Source of the DNA: Pimelobacter simplex
GTDB lineage: Bacteria; Actinomycetota; Actinomycetes; Propionibacteriales; Nocardioidaceae
Direction: 5' to 3'
NCBI GenBank assembly: GCA_016803235.1
Contig: JADCLI010000016.1
Coordinates: 1 to 64,000 of the forward strand
Length of the DNA stretch: 64,000 bases
Within the stretch, counting starts at the first letter, position 1; the number at the start of each line of letters is the position of its first letter. The notes under the pieces were generated by a model. It was given only the letters and a program-made list of their open reading frames with translations, was not told the DNA's origin and did not search any database. Below, piece by piece: positions 40,893-49,866 of the stretch. The position numbers and the translations under genes were made by a program.

Positions 40893-42035
40893 CTACTGCT
40901 GGGGTACCTCGGCGGAGCCGCGGCCCTGGGTGCCCTTCGGCGGGTCGGTGCAGCGCACGTCGGTGCGTGGTGCGCGGCGGCTGGTGTCCTGGATGTCGCG
41001 CTGGACACTGCGGTCGTACACGCAGTTCTTCAGGATCCGGGGCACCAGGACGACCCGGCCGCTGCCGTCGCGGGTGCTGCCGGCCATGACGTCGGCCTGG
41101 AGCGGAGCCCAGTCCAGCCAGTGCTGGAGGCCGCGCAGGTGCTCGGCGGCCATCTCGGTCAGGGGGACGCCGTCGCGCAGCATCCGGCGCAGCTGCGGGG
41201 AGGCCGCCTGCCACCACCGCTCCAGACGCGGCACCAGCTCGATCGCGGTGGTCACGGTGCGGCGCACGGCGGGCGTCGCCAGCGCGAGCGAGCGGGCGAC
41301 CGCCTCGAGGTCGGCGGCGAGCCGGCGGATCTCGGGGGAGAGGTCGGCGACGGTCGCCAGCGGCGTCTCGGCCTGCTCCGCGAGCGCCGTCAGGTCGGGC
41401 TCGAGGCGGCGCAGCATCGCGAACGCGGTCTCGAGCTCGATCGCCAGCGAGCGCAGGTCGACGTCCTGGTCGCCGTCGCCGAAGATCGCGGCCGTCTCGG
41501 CGGCGATGGTCCGCACGTCGGCGACGTCGAGGTGCGACATCAGCCGCTGGGCGTGCGCCAGGACGTCGGGCACGCCGAGGGGCACGCTGGTCGCCGACAC
41601 CGGCACCGTCGCGCCGTCGGCGAGGTAAGGGCCCTTGCCCGACGAGGGGCGCACGTCGAGGTACTGCTCGCCCACCGCGGACAGGTTGCGCACCTCCATC
41701 GCGCTGTCCCGGGGCACCTCGACGCCGGACTCGATCTCGATGCGCGCGACGACGCCGACGCCGGGCTTCGCGCTGAGGCGGACGTCGGTGACCTCGCCGA
41801 TCCGCTGGCCGCGGTAGGTCACGACCGAGCCCTCGTGCAGGCCGGCAGCCTGAGGGAGCTCGACGCTGACGGTGTACGGGTGGTGGAACAGGGACCCGCC
41901 GACGACGGTGTCGGCGACGTAGACGACGCCGCCGACGAGGATCACCAGGATCAGCGCCTGGGCGACCCGGATCCGGCGCCGCCACATCCGGGCAGTGGAC
42001 GCGACCGCCTCCAGCGGCCCGGGGCGGCGGCTCAC
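40893..42035 (-). CDS. mceF: Mce family protein, MceF position
   Basis: A 380-aa protein with one N-terminal membrane helix (about residues 26-46), an MCE (MlaD-like) domain (VSVELPQAAGLHEGSVVTYRGQRIGEVTDV) and a long helical region that builds the periplasmic tunnel. The C-terminus has a Cys in NCVYD and another in VRCTD. Sixth mce gene of the set; overlaps mceE by 4 bp. Confidence 0.92.
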   Translation of the reverse strand: MSRRPGPLEAVASTARMWRRRIRVAQALILVILVGGVVYVADTVVGGSLFHHPYTVSVELPQAAGLHEGSVVTYRGQRIGEVTDVRLSAKPGVGVVARIEIESGVEVPRDSAMEVRNLSAVGEQYLDVRPSSGKGPYLADGATVPVSATSVPLGVPDVLAHAQRLMSHLDVADVRTIAAETAAIFGDGDQDVDLRSLAIELETAFAMLRRLEPDLTALAEQAETPLATVADLSPEIRRLAADLEAVARSLALATPAVRRTVTTAIELVPRLERWWQAASPQLRRMLRDGVPLTEMAAEHLRGLQHWLDWAPLQADVMAGSTRDGSGRVVLVPRILKNCVYDRSVQRDIQDTSRRAPRTDVRCTDPPKGTQGRGSAEVPQQ

Positions 42036-43006
42036 CGGGCACCTCCGGTCGCCGTCAGGGCCTTCAGGTCCAACAGGAAGGTCAGGTCGAAGTTGGCGAA
42101 GTCGCCGGGCGCGGCCTTGTCGCTGCCCTCGGCGAAGGCGACCAGTCCGTTCATCACGCCGTCGATGTCGTCGCGGCCGGCGAGGAGGGTCCGCACGACC
42201 GGCCCCATGTCCTGCAGCTGGGCGACGAGGTCGGCCCGCACCGCGTCGGTGAGCGGCGTCGCCACGGCGTCGAACCGGCTCAGCGACTCCATCGCCGTCA
42301 CCAGCTGCGCGCGCTGCTGGTCGAGGGTCGTCACGAGCCCGGTGAGGGTGGTCAGCGAGCCGGTGACCTGGGGCAGGTCGCCGGCCAGGCGCGTGGTCAG
42401 CCGGTCGAGGGACGCGGTCAGCCGGTCGACCTGGGGGAAGTCGGCGTTCAGCTCGGTCACGGCGGTGTCGAGGCGACGCAGGAGGCGTCGTACGTCGTCG
42501 GCGTTGCCGGTCAGCGCCACGTTGAGCTGGTCGACGATGGTCGAGATGTCGGCGAAGCTGCCGCCGGTCACGACGGTGGACAGCGCGCTGAGCAGGTCGG
42601 TCACGTCGGGCGCGCTGCCGGTCGCGGCCACCGGGAGCGTGGCACCGTCGGCCAGCACGGTGCCGGTCTGGCCCGGGAAGAGCTGCACGAAGGCCGTCCC
42701 CATCGGCGAGGTGAGTCGGATCTCGGCCCGCGAGGAGTCGCGCAGCTCGACCGACGTCGACAGTGCGAGCTCGACCTCGGCCACGTAGTCGCCGGCCTCC
42801 ACCGCGCTCACCTGGCCGACGGTCGCGCCGTCCAGCTTCACCGGGGCGTCGACCGGGAGGTTGAGGGCGTCGGCGAACTCGATCGTGACCGCGTACGTCG
42901 GGCCGTCCACCAGGTCCGGCAGCGGCACGTCGTCCAGGGTGAGCCCGCAGCCGGCCGTCAGCGCGCCGACCAGCAGCGTCAGGGTGGCGAGCGCACGCCG
43001 GGTCAC
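42032..43006 (-). CDS. mceE: Mce family lipoprotein, MceE position
   Basis: A 324-aa lipoprotein: lipobox LTAGC with Cys20, then an MCE domain (YAVTIEFADALNLPVDAPVKLDGATVGQVSAVEAG) and a helical tail. In the six-protein Mce assembly the E subunit is the one anchored by lipid, as here. GTG-type overlaps join it to mceD and mceF. Confidence 0.93.
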   Translation of the reverse strand: MTRRALATLTLLVGALTAGCGLTLDDVPLPDLVDGPTYAVTIEFADALNLPVDAPVKLDGATVGQVSAVEAGDYVAEVELALSTSVELRDSSRAEIRLTSPMGTAFVQLFPGQTGTVLADGATLPVAATGSAPDVTDLLSALSTVVTGGSFADISTIVDQLNVALTGNADDVRRLLRRLDTAVTELNADFPQVDRLTASLDRLTTRLAGDLPQVTGSLTTLTGLVTTLDQQRAQLVTAMESLSRFDAVATPLTDAVRADLVAQLQDMGPVVRTLLAGRDDIDGVMNGLVAFAEGSDKAAPGDFANFDLTFLLDLKALTATGGAR

Positions 43007-44136
43007 GGGATCGCTCCCGGCAGGCCGTCGTAGACGCCGTCGAGAAGGGGGTCGAGCAGGCCGGTGCCCTGCCCGGTGAAGAGCAGGCCGCAGAGCCGGG
43101 TGCCGGTGTCGCCGGCCAGCGCCTGGGCGAAGACCCGGCAGCTGTGGTCGCGGAAGGCGGCCGAGAAGGGGCCGGCGCTGAACGCGAACTGGACGCGGAG
43201 GCGGCCGAGGTCCCAGTCGTAGGCGCGGGCGAAGTTCTCCGCCATCGTCGGCATCGTGTCGAAGGCCTCCGCCAGGGAGTCCTGCCGGGAGCGGACCAGC
43301 GCGACCACGTCGGCCAGGCCCTTCAGGTCCTCGCCGAGGACGTCGCCGTTCTGCTTCAGGAAGCGGTTGGCCAGCCGGGTGAGGTCATCGAGGCTGTCGA
43401 GGGTCGCTCCCAGCTCCTGGCGCTGGTCCGCGAGCACCTCCGCGGTGTCGGCCGCGGCCGTCGTGAAGTCGCGGATGCGGCCGTCACGCTCGGTGAGGAC
43501 GCCGACCAGGGCGACCAGGTTGTCGACCACCGCGGTGAGGTCGCCGTCCTTGGCGTTGACCATCGCCAGGGCGTCGCGGCTCTCGGCGAGGGCCGCGCGC
43601 AGGTGCGGCCCGTTCCCGTCGAGGGTCGTCGCGGTGGCGGCCAGGACGTCACCGAGGCTCTTGCCGTGCCTGCCGTCGGGCCCGCCGTCGAGAGCGAGCA
43701 CCAGGTCGTCGATCGCCTTCGCGATCTCGTCGACGGCGGCCGGGGCCCGGGTGCGGTCGGCCGCGATGTGCGCTTCGCTCGCCAGGATGGGACCCTCGGT
43801 CCAGGCGGGGCCGAGCTCGACGTACCGGTCCGTGACGAGGGAACCCTGCAGGATCTCGGCGCCGGCCTCGCGCGGGATCCGGGTCTGCGGCGCGAGATGC
43901 ATGACCACGCGCATGGTCGCGCCCCTCGGCTCGATGCGGACGATCTCGCCGACCTTGACGCCGAGGTAGGTGACGTCGTTGCCGACGTACACGCCGGTGG
44001 TGTCGGCGAAGTCCGCGGTCACGACGAGGTCGTCGGGGTCGTGGCCGCCGAGCCAGCCGAGAAACCGGGCGCCGGACAGCAGGAGGGCCAGGACGACGAC
44101 CGCACCTGCCGCGGCGAGCACTCGGTGCCTGGTCAC
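43003..44136 (-). CDS. mceD: Mce family protein, MceD position
   Basis: A 377-aa protein with an N-terminal helix (about 6-26), an MCE domain (LVVTADFADTTGVYVGNDVTYLGVKVGEIVRI) and a long helical stalk. Two Cys near the C-terminus (SCRVFAQ and RLCGLL) probably form a disulfide. Start GTG 44136 overlaps the mceC stop; a longer in-frame extension lies within mceC and is rejected. Confidence 0.92.
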   Translation of the reverse strand: MTRHRVLAAAGAVVVLALLLSGARFLGWLGGHDPDDLVVTADFADTTGVYVGNDVTYLGVKVGEIVRIEPRGATMRVVMHLAPQTRIPREAGAEILQGSLVTDRYVELGPAWTEGPILASEAHIAADRTRAPAAVDEIAKAIDDLVLALDGGPDGRHGKSLGDVLAATATTLDGNGPHLRAALAESRDALAMVNAKDGDLTAVVDNLVALVGVLTERDGRIRDFTTAAADTAEVLADQRQELGATLDSLDDLTRLANRFLKQNGDVLGEDLKGLADVVALVRSRQDSLAEAFDTMPTMAENFARAYDWDLGRLRVQFAFSAGPFSAAFRDHSCRVFAQALAGDTGTRLCGLLFTGQGTGLLDPLLDGVYDGLPGAIP

Positions 44137-45116
44137 TGGCACTCCTCCGGCGAGATCGAGCAGACCAGGTCGTCGGGGATGATCGCCCAGGGGGCGTTGA
44201 CCCCGAGCCAGGGCCCGTCGCCCGTCGCGTTGGTGAAGACCCGCATCGTGGGACCGGCGAGCTCGAGGGTCCGGTCGAGCCTCTCCCGGTGCTCGTCGAG
44301 GACCCGCAGCACGGTCCGCAGGTCGCGCAGCGCGGGCCTGAGCTGTGGCGCGGTGGTGCGGACCAGTGCGGTGAGGCCCGTGACGAAGCGGTGCGCGTCG
44401 GACAGCAGGGCGCGCAGGGTCTCCTTGCGCTGCTGGACCATCAGCATCACGGTCGTGCCGTGGGTGAGGACCTGGTCGAGCTCGCCGGTCTGGTCGAGGA
44501 CGAGGTCGGTCACCTCGCGGACCGAGTCGAGCAGGGCGTCGAGCTGCTGCTCGCGGTTCGTGGCGATCGCCGATACCCCTGCGATCCCGTCGAGCGCGTC
44601 GCGCAGCGCGTCGGGCTCGACGGCGAGGTCGGTGGCGAGCACGTCGACGGCCCGGTGCACCCGGTCCAGGTCGAGTGCCTCGACCTGCGGCGTGGACTCC
44701 AGCCAGAACCGCTCGATCGTGTAGCTGTCGACGGCGTGCTCCACCGCGATCGTGCGGTCGTCGCCGAGCGCCTCGCCCTCGCCGGGGGCCAGCGAGAGGA
44801 AGCGCTCGCCGAGGATGGAGAGCAGCTTGACCTGCACCGTGCTGTCCTCGGTGACGCCGAGGTCGCGGGGGTCGGCGGTCAGGCTGAACCGGACGTCGAC
44901 CTGGTCGCGGTCGGCCGTCACGGCGGTCACCTCCCCGATCCTCAGTCCCGCCATCCGTACGTCGTCCCCGGGCTCCAGGCCGGCGGCGTGCCGCAGCCGG
45001 GCGTGGTACGCCGGGTCGGCCGCGAGGGCCCGGACGCCGAGCAGCAGCAGGCCGAGCACGACCAGTACCGCGACCGCGCGAAGCGGCCACGCGAGTCGTC
45101 CGAGCGTCGTCCTCAT
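44133..45116 (-). CDS. mceC: Mce family protein, MceC position
   Basis: A 327-aa protein with one N-terminal helix (about 10-32), an MCE domain (HAAGLEPGDDVRMAGLRIGEVTAVTAD) and a helical region with many heptad-like leucines. It ends in a short Cys-containing tail (LVCSISPEECQ). ATG 45116 shares one base with the mceB stop. Confidence 0.92.
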   Translation of the reverse strand: MRTTLGRLAWPLRAVAVLVVLGLLLLGVRALAADPAYHARLRHAAGLEPGDDVRMAGLRIGEVTAVTADRDQVDVRFSLTADPRDLGVTEDSTVQVKLLSILGERFLSLAPGEGEALGDDRTIAVEHAVDSYTIERFWLESTPQVEALDLDRVHRAVDVLATDLAVEPDALRDALDGIAGVSAIATNREQQLDALLDSVREVTDLVLDQTGELDQVLTHGTTVMLMVQQRKETLRALLSDAHRFVTGLTALVRTTAPQLRPALRDLRTVLRVLDEHRERLDRTLELAGPTMRVFTNATGDGPWLGVNAPWAIIPDDLVCSISPEECQ

Positions 45117-46171
45117 CAGCGGCACCTCGCGGAGTGACGGTTGCCCGTGACGCCCAGGTCGAGCTTGTACGGCACGCCGGCGCCGCCCGCGGCGAGGGTG
45201 CAGACGTAGACATTGAGGTAGCTGCCGTAGCCGAGGGTGCGCAGGTAGGTGTCCAGCTGCCGGGGCACCGCGGCACCGGTCTGCACGAGCAGGTCGCGGC
45301 GCTCGGCGAGGTAGCGGAACCACGGTGCGCTCAGGGTCGTGACCTCGACCACCGGCCGGCTGACCTCGCCGACCAGGTCGGCGGTCGTCCTCGACAGCCG
45401 GGCGATCGAGTCGAGGCTGGTGGCGATCCGGTGCCGGTCCTCGGCGAGCCCCCCGGTGAGGGAGGCCAGCCCGTCGACCAGGCGGGTGATCTCGGTGCGG
45501 TGCTCCTCGGTGGCGTCCAGGACGCGGGTGACGTTGTCGACGACCTTGGCCAGGGTGGCGTCGCGGTCGACGATGCCGGAGGTCAGCCGTGCCGTCTGGT
45601 CGAGCAGGTGCGCCATCGTCGGGCCCTGGCCCTGCAGGACCTCGACGATGTTGGTGGCGAGCTGGTTGACGTCGGCGGGCTGCAGCAGGTCGAAGATCGG
45701 CTGGAAGGCGTTGAACATCGCGGTCAGGTCCAGCGCGGGCCGGGTCCGGGCCAGCGGGATCCGGGCGCCGTCGGACAGCCGGCCCGCCTTCGCGGTGCGG
45801 TCGGGACGGGCCAGGGCGACGTACCGCTGGCCCATCAGGTTGAGGTAGTCGACCGACGCCGTGACGTCGTCGTGCAGCCGCTGGTCGTGGTCGACGCTCA
45901 TCGTGACGACCGCCAGGCCGCGCTCGTCACCGGTGCCGAGGCGGGTGCCGGTGACCCGGCCGACCCGGACGCCGGCGACCCGGACGTCGTCGCCGGCTCG
46001 GAGCCCGGTCGCGTCCCGGAACACGGCGGTGAGCGTGATCGCGTCGCCCGGCTGGGCGCGGGACAGGGTGCCGGCGACCATGGTGGTGAGCACGACCGCG
46101 ACCAGTGCGAACACGGCGACCCCGAGCACGGCGCCGCGGTGGCGGCGCAGCTCGCTGAGCTGGCGGCTCAT
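45116..46171 (-). CDS. mceB: Mce family protein, MceB position
   Basis: A 351-aa protein with an N-terminal helix (about 14-34), an MCE domain (LTAVFRDATGLRAGDDVRVAGVRVGRVTG) and a coiled helical stalk. A single Cys lies in VYVCTLA and another ends the protein. ATG 46171 overlaps the mceA stop by 4 bp; the frame extends upstream inside mceA but is not used. Confidence 0.92.
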   Translation of the reverse strand: MSRQLSELRRHRGAVLGVAVFALVAVVLTTMVAGTLSRAQPGDAITLTAVFRDATGLRAGDDVRVAGVRVGRVTGTRLGTGDERGLAVVTMSVDHDQRLHDDVTASVDYLNLMGQRYVALARPDRTAKAGRLSDGARIPLARTRPALDLTAMFNAFQPIFDLLQPADVNQLATNIVEVLQGQGPTMAHLLDQTARLTSGIVDRDATLAKVVDNVTRVLDATEEHRTEITRLVDGLASLTGGLAEDRHRIATSLDSIARLSRTTADLVGEVSRPVVEVTTLSAPWFRYLAERRDLLVQTGAAVPRQLDTYLRTLGYGSYLNVYVCTLAAGGAGVPYKLDLGVTGNRHSARCR

Positions 46172-47256
46172 CGCCTTCCCCCGCAGGGGCCGGCGAGGCC
46201 GCGGTAGGTGGGGCAGTCCTCCGGTGTGGTGGCGTCGTACGGGTCGAGGAGCTGGGGTGCGAGCACGCCCTCCATCTGGATCCGGCCGTTCTTCACGGCA
46301 TCCGCGCCGTTGCGCAGCAGGACCGGCACCTTGCGCAGCAGCTCGGCGAAGGCCGGGTGGCGCTGGGCGAAGACCTCGAGCGTCGCTGCGCTGGCGTTGA
46401 GCAGCCGGGCCATGGCCGCGCCGTTCTCGCGCAGGAAGGTGGTCACACCGGTCTCTCCGTCGAGGAGCTCGGGCACGTCGGCCAGCAGCCTCGAGATCTC
46501 CGTCCGCTGCTGCACGACGGTCCGGGCCAGCGGCCGGGTGTCGCGCAGCGCCCTGACCAGCTGCGGCTCGACGTCGGCGACCAGGTCGGTGTCGCGGGTG
46601 AGCAGCTCGAGGTCCTCGCGCACCTGCGGGTGCAGGTCGGCCCAGCGACCGAGGAAGCCGTCGCCGTCGCGCACCAGCTCCGCGATCCGGGCGCCGCGGC
46701 CCTCGAGCGCGTCGGCCAGCTGCGACAGCGCGAGGTCCCACTGGGCCGGGTCGACGGCCGCGAGCAGCCGTTGGGTCGCGGAGAAGGTGTCCATCAGCCG
46801 CAGCGTCGCGGTCGAGGTGTCGGCCGGTACGACGGCGCCGTCGAACAGGTGCGCGGTGGCCGTCACCGCGACGGCCGCGTCGGCGCCGACCAGGTCGACG
46901 TACTCGTTGCCGAACAGGGTGCCGGGCAGCACCCGCGCGGCCACGGTGGCCGGGATCAGCGCGGCGTGCTCGGGCGCGACGAGCACCTGGGCGCTGGGCC
47001 CGGCGGGATCGACCTCGATCACGCGGCCGACCCGCAGGCCGTCGTACTTCACGTCGGAGTTGATGCCGAGCGTGTCGCCGACCGTGGGGAGCTGGACGGT
47101 CACCCGCACGTCGTCGCTGACCACGCCGAGCGTCTGCAGGCCGAGGACGCCGGTGAGCGCGCCCAGCAGCAGGAAGCCGGCGACGCCGACCGTGGCCAGC
47201 CGCAGCCGCAAGAGGCGCGGGTCGGCCTTCGAGTGGGCGAACAGGAACTCGCTCAT
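46168..47256 (-). CDS. mceA: Mce family protein, MceA position
   Basis: A 362-aa protein, first of the six MCE subunits. N-terminal helix about residues 20-45, MCE domain (VRVTVQLPTVGDTLGINSDVKYDGLRVGRVIEV) and helical stalk; the tail carries a Cys pair (EDCPTYRGLAGPCGG). Assembles with MceB-F into a needle that moves lipids across the envelope (family knowledge). Four bases separate its start from the yrbEB stop. Confidence 0.93.
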   Translation of the reverse strand: MSEFLFAHSKADPRLLRLRLATVGVAGFLLLGALTGVLGLQTLGVVSDDVRVTVQLPTVGDTLGINSDVKYDGLRVGRVIEVDPAGPSAQVLVAPEHAALIPATVAARVLPGTLFGNEYVDLVGADAAVAVTATAHLFDGAVVPADTSTATLRLMDTFSATQRLLAAVDPAQWDLALSQLADALEGRGARIAELVRDGDGFLGRWADLHPQVREDLELLTRDTDLVADVEPQLVRALRDTRPLARTVVQQRTEISRLLADVPELLDGETGVTTFLRENGAAMARLLNASAATLEVFAQRHPAFAELLRKVPVLLRNGADAVKNGRIQMEGVLAPQLLDPYDATTPEDCPTYRGLAGPCGGRR

Positions 47257-47260
47257 CGAC

Positions 47261-48103
47261 TCACCCGGAGATCTGCACCTGCTGGTCCGCGCCCCACAGG
47301 AGCAGCGTCAGCAGGATGTCGACGACGGTGAGCGAGATGATGCTGGCCCGGATCGCGCGGCCGGTCGCCCGGCCCACGCCCTCGGGGCCGCCGGTGGCGG
47401 TGAAGCCGTGGTAGCAGTGGATCAGGGTGACGACCGTGGTCAGCACGACGACCTTGATCGCGGAGTAGATCACGTCGACGGGCGCGACGAAGGTGCGGAA
47501 GTAGTGGTCGTAGGTGCCCGCCGACTGGCCGTAGAAGGTGGTGACCATCACGTCGGTGGCGACGTAGGTGCCGACCAGGCCGATCAGGTAGAGGGGCAGC
47601 ACGACGATCCATGCGGCGACCAGGCGGGTGCTGATCAGGTAGGGGATCGGGCGGATCGCCATCGACTCCAGCGCGTCGATCTCCTCGCTGATCCGCATCG
47701 CGCCCAGCCGGGAGGTGAAGCCGCAGCCGATCCGGGCGGCGAAGCCGAGCGCGGCGACCATCGGCGCGAGCTCGCGGGTGTTGGCGTAGCCGGAGATGAA
47801 GCCGGTCAGCGGCGCGAGGCCGATCACGTCGAGCCCCTGGTAGCCCTCGAGGCCGACCTCGGTGCCGGTGAGCGTGGAGAGGAGGAGGACCACGCCGACG
47901 ACCCCGCCGCCGACCAGGAAGATGCCCGAGCCGAGGGTGACCTCGGCGAGCACCCGCTGGATCTCGCCGCGGTACCGGGTGAGGGCGACCGGCAGCGCAA
48001 CGACGGCGCGCCAGGCCAGGACCAGCTGCAGGCCGATGCCGGCGAGCGGGCCGACGACCGCCCTGTCGACGGTGCCCTCGATCACGGTCACGGGGGTGCT
48101 CAT
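47261..48103 (-). CDS. yrbEB: MlaE/YrbE-type permease B
   Basis: A 280-aa ABC permease of the MlaE family, with five or six hydrophobic segments and the EQ-loop region RLGAMRISEEIDALESMAIRPIPYL that contacts the ATPase. It pairs with the permease at 48100 beneath the Mce needle. No ATPase gene (MceG/Mkl type) is in the window; it is usually encoded elsewhere. ATG 48103 overlaps the preceding stop by 4 bp. Confidence 0.94.
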   Translation of the reverse strand: MSTPVTVIEGTVDRAVVGPLAGIGLQLVLAWRAVVALPVALTRYRGEIQRVLAEVTLGSGIFLVGGGVVGVVLLLSTLTGTEVGLEGYQGLDVIGLAPLTGFISGYANTRELAPMVAALGFAARIGCGFTSRLGAMRISEEIDALESMAIRPIPYLISTRLVAAWIVVLPLYLIGLVGTYVATDVMVTTFYGQSAGTYDHYFRTFVAPVDVIYSAIKVVVLTTVVTLIHCYHGFTATGGPEGVGRATGRAIRASIISLTVVDILLTLLLWGADQQVQISG

Positions 48104-48909
48104 CCGATCGGGCCCCCGGCGAAGGTGCTGTAGACCTGCGAGATCACGAAGTTGGCCGCGAAGAGCAGCACGAAGTTGGTCACCACCGAGCTGGTCACCG
48201 CCTCGCCGACGCCCGTCGGGCCGCGGTCGGCGCGCAGCCCCTTGTACGACGCCACGAGGGCGCAGATCACCGCGAAGATCGCCGCCTTGGCCAGCGAGAG
48301 CCACAGGTCGGAGACCTGGGCCAGGGTCGTGACGGAGGCGAGGTAGCTGCCGGGGGGCAGGTCCTGCAGCACCACGCTGACGCTGAGCGTGGTGATGATG
48401 GTGAAGAACATGACGACGCCGTTGAGCAGCACCGCGACCGCGACGATCGCGAACATGCGGGGGACGACGAGCCGCTCGACCACGGAGAGGCCCATCACCT
48501 CCATCGCGTCGATCTCCTCGCGGATCCGGCGCGAGCCCAGGTCGGCGCAGATCGCGGAGCCCGCGACCCCCGACAGCATCAGCGCGGTGATCAGGGGAGA
48601 GGCCTGACGCACGACCGCGAGCGTGTTGCCTGCGCCCGTGAACGCGACGGCCCCGACCTCCTGGGCGAGCACGCCGACCTGCAGCGCGAGGATGATGCCG
48701 AACGGGACCGAGACCGCCAGCGCGGGCAGCGTGCAGACCCGGATCGCGTACCAGGTCTGGACCACGGTCTCGGCCACCGGGAACCGGCGCCCTGCGATCG
48801 ACGCGAGCGCGGCCGCGAGGACCCGGCGGGTGAACTCGACCAGTGCGACGACCTCCGCCAGCGGCTTGCCGAGGCCCGGGAGGACCCGCGGGGCGCTGTG
48901 GGCGGGCAT
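48100..48909 (-). CDS. yrbEA: MlaE/YrbE-type permease A
   Basis: A 269-aa MlaE-family permease, first gene of the ten-gene mce operon. Hydrophobic segments and the coupling region DLGSRRIREEIDAMEVMGLSVVERL are clear. ATG 48909 was chosen because an AGGAGC lies eight bases upstream; a longer frame to 48978 would run through the operator at 48957-48973. Confidence 0.93.
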   Translation of the reverse strand: MPAHSAPRVLPGLGKPLAEVVALVEFTRRVLAAALASIAGRRFPVAETVVQTWYAIRVCTLPALAVSVPFGIILALQVGVLAQEVGAVAFTGAGNTLAVVRQASPLITALMLSGVAGSAICADLGSRRIREEIDAMEVMGLSVVERLVVPRMFAIVAVAVLLNGVVMFFTIITTLSVSVVLQDLPPGSYLASVTTLAQVSDLWLSLAKAAIFAVICALVASYKGLRADRGPTGVGEAVTSSVVTNFVLLFAANFVISQVYSTFAGGPIG

Positions 48910-48956
48910 GGCGCTCCTGTCGTCGTACTGGGCGGTCAGGGTCGGAGGGGGCACAA

Positions 48957-48973
48957 TGACAGTAGAACTGTCA
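48957..48973. promoter_or_regulatory. Palindromic operator between the mce operon and its regulator
   Basis: TGACAGT-AGA-ACTGTCA is a perfect inverted repeat with 7-bp arms. It lies 47 bp upstream of yrbEA on that gene's promoter side. A related copy is at 49043-49059, and a lone ACTGTC half-site at 48981-48986 lies between them. Confidence 0.7.
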
Positions 48974-49042
48974 CACACGTACTGTCCACGTCGATGTGAC
49001 GCACGTCAACCCTTTGGTGGATCCCGCGTTGCATGCCGCAAA

Positions 49043-49059
49043 TGACAGTCGTACTGTGA
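49043..49059. promoter_or_regulatory. Second operator copy at the regulator start
   Basis: TGACAGT-CGT-ACTGTGA repeats the upstream palindrome with one mismatch, and a further TGACAGT begins at 49057, just before ATG 49065. Binding here would block the regulator's own transcription. Confidence 0.65.
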
Positions 49060-49064
49060 CAGTC

Positions 49065-49832
49065 ATGAGTTCTGTTGCGGGGGTCGACTCGGCGCCCCAG
49101 TCCGGCGACGGGGGCCCGCTGCGCACCGTCGACGAGCTTGCCGCGGCCGCCGGCCTGACCGTGCGGACCACCCGCTACTACGCGAGCCTCGGGCTGCTGC
49201 CGCCGCCCGCGCGGCGCGGCCGGATGGCTTGGTACGACGACACCCACCTCGCGCGCCTGGAGATGATCCGCGCGCTGCAGGGTCACGGCTTCACCCTCCA
49301 GGCGATCGAGAAGTACCTCGCCTCGCTGCCGGCCGACGCCGGCGTCGAGGACCTCGCCGTGCAGCGCGCCATGCTGACGTCGTGGACGGTGGGGGAGCCG
49401 CAGGAGCTCACCCGCCGCCAGCTCGACCAGCACGCCGGGCGCCGCCTCACCGACGACGAGGTGACCCTGATCGAGGAGTTCGGCCTGCTGCGCACGGTCG
49501 CCGACGAGCGCGGGGGAGTCCGCTACACCCCGGTCCACGGCTTCGACGTCGCCGTCCAGCTGCTCGAGGTCGACATCCCCGTCGCCGGCATGCGCGCGGC
49601 CGGTGACGCCATCGAGCGGCACATGTCCGCGCTCGCCGAGGAGCTCACCCGCGTGCTCCACGACGAGGTCGTCGAGCCCTGGCGCCGCGCCAGCGACCAT
49701 CCCTCCCGTGAGGACGCCGAGCAGCTCGAGGCCACCATCAGCACCCTGCGCCGGCTCACGCTCGACGCGATCGTGCGCGGCTTCCAGCGCTCGGCCAACA
49801 AGGTCATCGCGCGCTCGCTGGACCGCGGCTGA
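49065..49832 (+). CDS. MerR-family transcriptional regulator of the mce operon
   Basis: A 255-aa regulator with an N-terminal MerR-type winged helix (RTVDELAAAAGLTVRTTRYYASLGLLPPP, then MAWYDDTHLARLEMIRALQGHGFTLQAIEKYL) and a C-terminal helical ligand region without conserved metal cysteines, suggesting an organic effector. Divergent from yrbEA with duplicated operators between them, so it probably controls both the mce operon and itself. ATG 49065 was chosen over an upstream in-frame ATG at 48996, which would lie across the operators. Confidence 0.85.
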   Translation: MSSVAGVDSAPQSGDGGPLRTVDELAAAAGLTVRTTRYYASLGLLPPPARRGRMAWYDDTHLARLEMIRALQGHGFTLQAIEKYLASLPADAGVEDLAVQRAMLTSWTVGEPQELTRRQLDQHAGRRLTDDEVTLIEEFGLLRTVADERGGVRYTPVHGFDVAVQLLEVDIPVAGMRAAGDAIERHMSALAEELTRVLHDEVVEPWRRASDHPSREDAEQLEATISTLRRLTLDAIVRGFQRSANKVIARSLDRG

Positions 49833-49853
49833 GTCGCTGCCCGGGCGGCGTAC

Positions 49854-49859
49854 TAAGGT
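49854..49859 (+). promoter_or_regulatory. -10 hexamer for leaderless ndk
   Basis: TAAGGT is seven bases before GTG 49867. Confidence 0.55.
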
Positions 49860-49866
49860 CACCGCC

